NCBI RefSeq assembly: GCF_017654505.1
Contig: NC_054535.1
Location: 48,258,848-48,322,847 of the forward strand
Direction of reading: 5' to 3'
Length of the DNA: 64,000 nucleotides
Origin: Polyodon spathula
Taxonomy: Eukaryota > Chordata > Actinopteri > Acipenseriformes > Polyodontidae
Shown here: positions 63,285 to 64,000 of the stretch, in pieces
Layout: each line of letters begins with the position of its first letter
Numbering within the stretch: the stretch's first letter is position 1
Notes under the pieces: model-generated
Told to the model about the DNA's origin: nothing
The model's database searches: none
The model's input: the letters and a program-made list of their open reading frames with translations, nothing else
Translations under genes and position numbers: made by a program

Positions 63285-63400
63285 TCCCAGCTCGTTTTGT
63301 ACTGCGGTATCGACGCTATACTTCAGTGAAGGAGGTCCCGGATTCACATCCGACCTTCGCCTGTGAGAAGCCCCTGTCTGCAGGAATCGAGGTTCACCAC
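63285..63400 (+). repeat. Possible tRNA-related SINE fragment
   Basis: 'ctgcggtatcgacgctatac' followed by 'ggaggtcccggattcacatcc' is loosely like a tRNA A/B-box arrangement. There is no partner copy in the window, so this is weak. Confidence 0.25.
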
Positions 63401-64000
63401 ACTATGTTTTAAAGAAGTATTATCTACCGGTGCAAATTTCAAACAATGGTTATTTTTACCACAAAAAAGTGATAGTCCATGTTGACAGTAGTGCTATTAT
63501 AAAAAAATCCACTTGACTCTGTCCTTTTTATTTTGACATGACTTTACAACAGACTTCTAAGTGCCATGTTCGTGTTATGGTAGCATTTTAGATGTCACTC
63601 ATCATAAGAACTGTTTAGGGCAGGGTTTTCAAAAAACAGTGTTATTGTATTGAACTCATGGTACAGTAATGAGAGCTTTAGTAGCAATTATCAAATGAAA
63701 TATTTTAATTAAATCAATCCATTAATGTTTTGAAATTGAGGCGATTAGGTCATTAATGAGCGCATTTGTTGTTAAAAAGCTTAGTTGCTGCAGCTCAAAT
63801 ACAGCACTTCTTGTCTCAGCAACTAAATAAGGGGAACTTGTTAATCAAAATGCATGTTAACGAGATCAAGAAAAATGAATGAAAGCATAATTCGCTGTTA
63901 TGGAAACTACTAGCGTACAGGGAGGCAGCTCTCCCACCAGCGAGCAGCAGCCAAATGGAAATGAAATAATGGGAATATCTGTTTTGCGTATAATTTGTAA
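63401..64000. other. No gene recognised
   Basis: AT-rich sequence with no supported feature. Confidence 0.45.

Overview
The window looks like vertebrate nuclear DNA, most likely from a ray-finned fish. It is AT-rich and gene-poor, and almost everything recognisable is transposon-derived: Tc1/mariner, piggyBac, Harbinger (PIF) and hAT DNA transposons, Penelope-like and DIRS retroelements, an L2-type LINE, a Ty3/gypsy integrase fragment, solo LTRs and two kinds of tRNA-derived SINE. From memory only, the SINE with the 'gtgagctgagcctaa...aattgg' tail resembles repeats of sturgeon and paddlefish genomes. No bacterial or viral genome organisation is present, and no host gene can be called with confidence.

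Layout. 0-0.5 kb: LTR-like repeat. 1.1-3.1 kb: broken Penelope-like element with a GIY-YIG relic, followed by a Tc1 deletion derivative (3.1-3.66 kb). 7.0-9.3 kb: broken piggyBac element on the minus strand, split by a solo LTR that has a perfect 5-bp target duplication. 11.7-12.1 kb: faint coding relic of a SWIM-like multicopy family. 13.1-14.65 kb: second piggyBac relic. 17.0-18.6 kb: best-preserved gene, a Tc1 transposase with an intact DD34E triad between ~210-bp inverted repeats in a TA array. 18.66-19.3 and 22.0-22.75 kb: truncated Tc1 copies. 22.75-24.6 kb: unidentified repeat and unidentified coding relic. 26.1-27.7 and 46.2-46.9 kb: related Harbinger copies. 27.7-29.1 kb: L2-type LINE. 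30.5-31.1 kb: hAT relic. 31.2-32.5 kb: Tc1 relic. 34.8-36.6 kb: SINE and Harbinger element. 38.6-39.4 kb: SINE pieces flanking a second copy of the solo LTR. 42.86-43.34 kb: SINE.

48.1-56.0 kb is the most complex part. A Penelope-like element is interrupted by a DIRS retrotransposon that has inverted terminal repeats, an internal complementary region, reverse transcriptase, RNase H/methylase-like and tyrosine recombinase relics. A second Penelope-like element follows head to tail. 56.3-58.25 kb holds two Tc1 relics, 58.6-59.4 kb a gypsy integrase relic, and 60.8-61.2 kb another LTR-like repeat inside TA/CA arrays.

The elements do not form a pathway; they record successive insertions. The observations best worth checking are the nested DIRS/Penelope structure, the shared hairpin placed just upstream of the TATA box in several LTRs, the intact Tc1 transposase, the highly similar inverted repeat pair at 16.5 and 23.1 kb, and a few unplaced exon-like reading frames (9.84, 23.4-24.6, 38.26, 45.04 kb).
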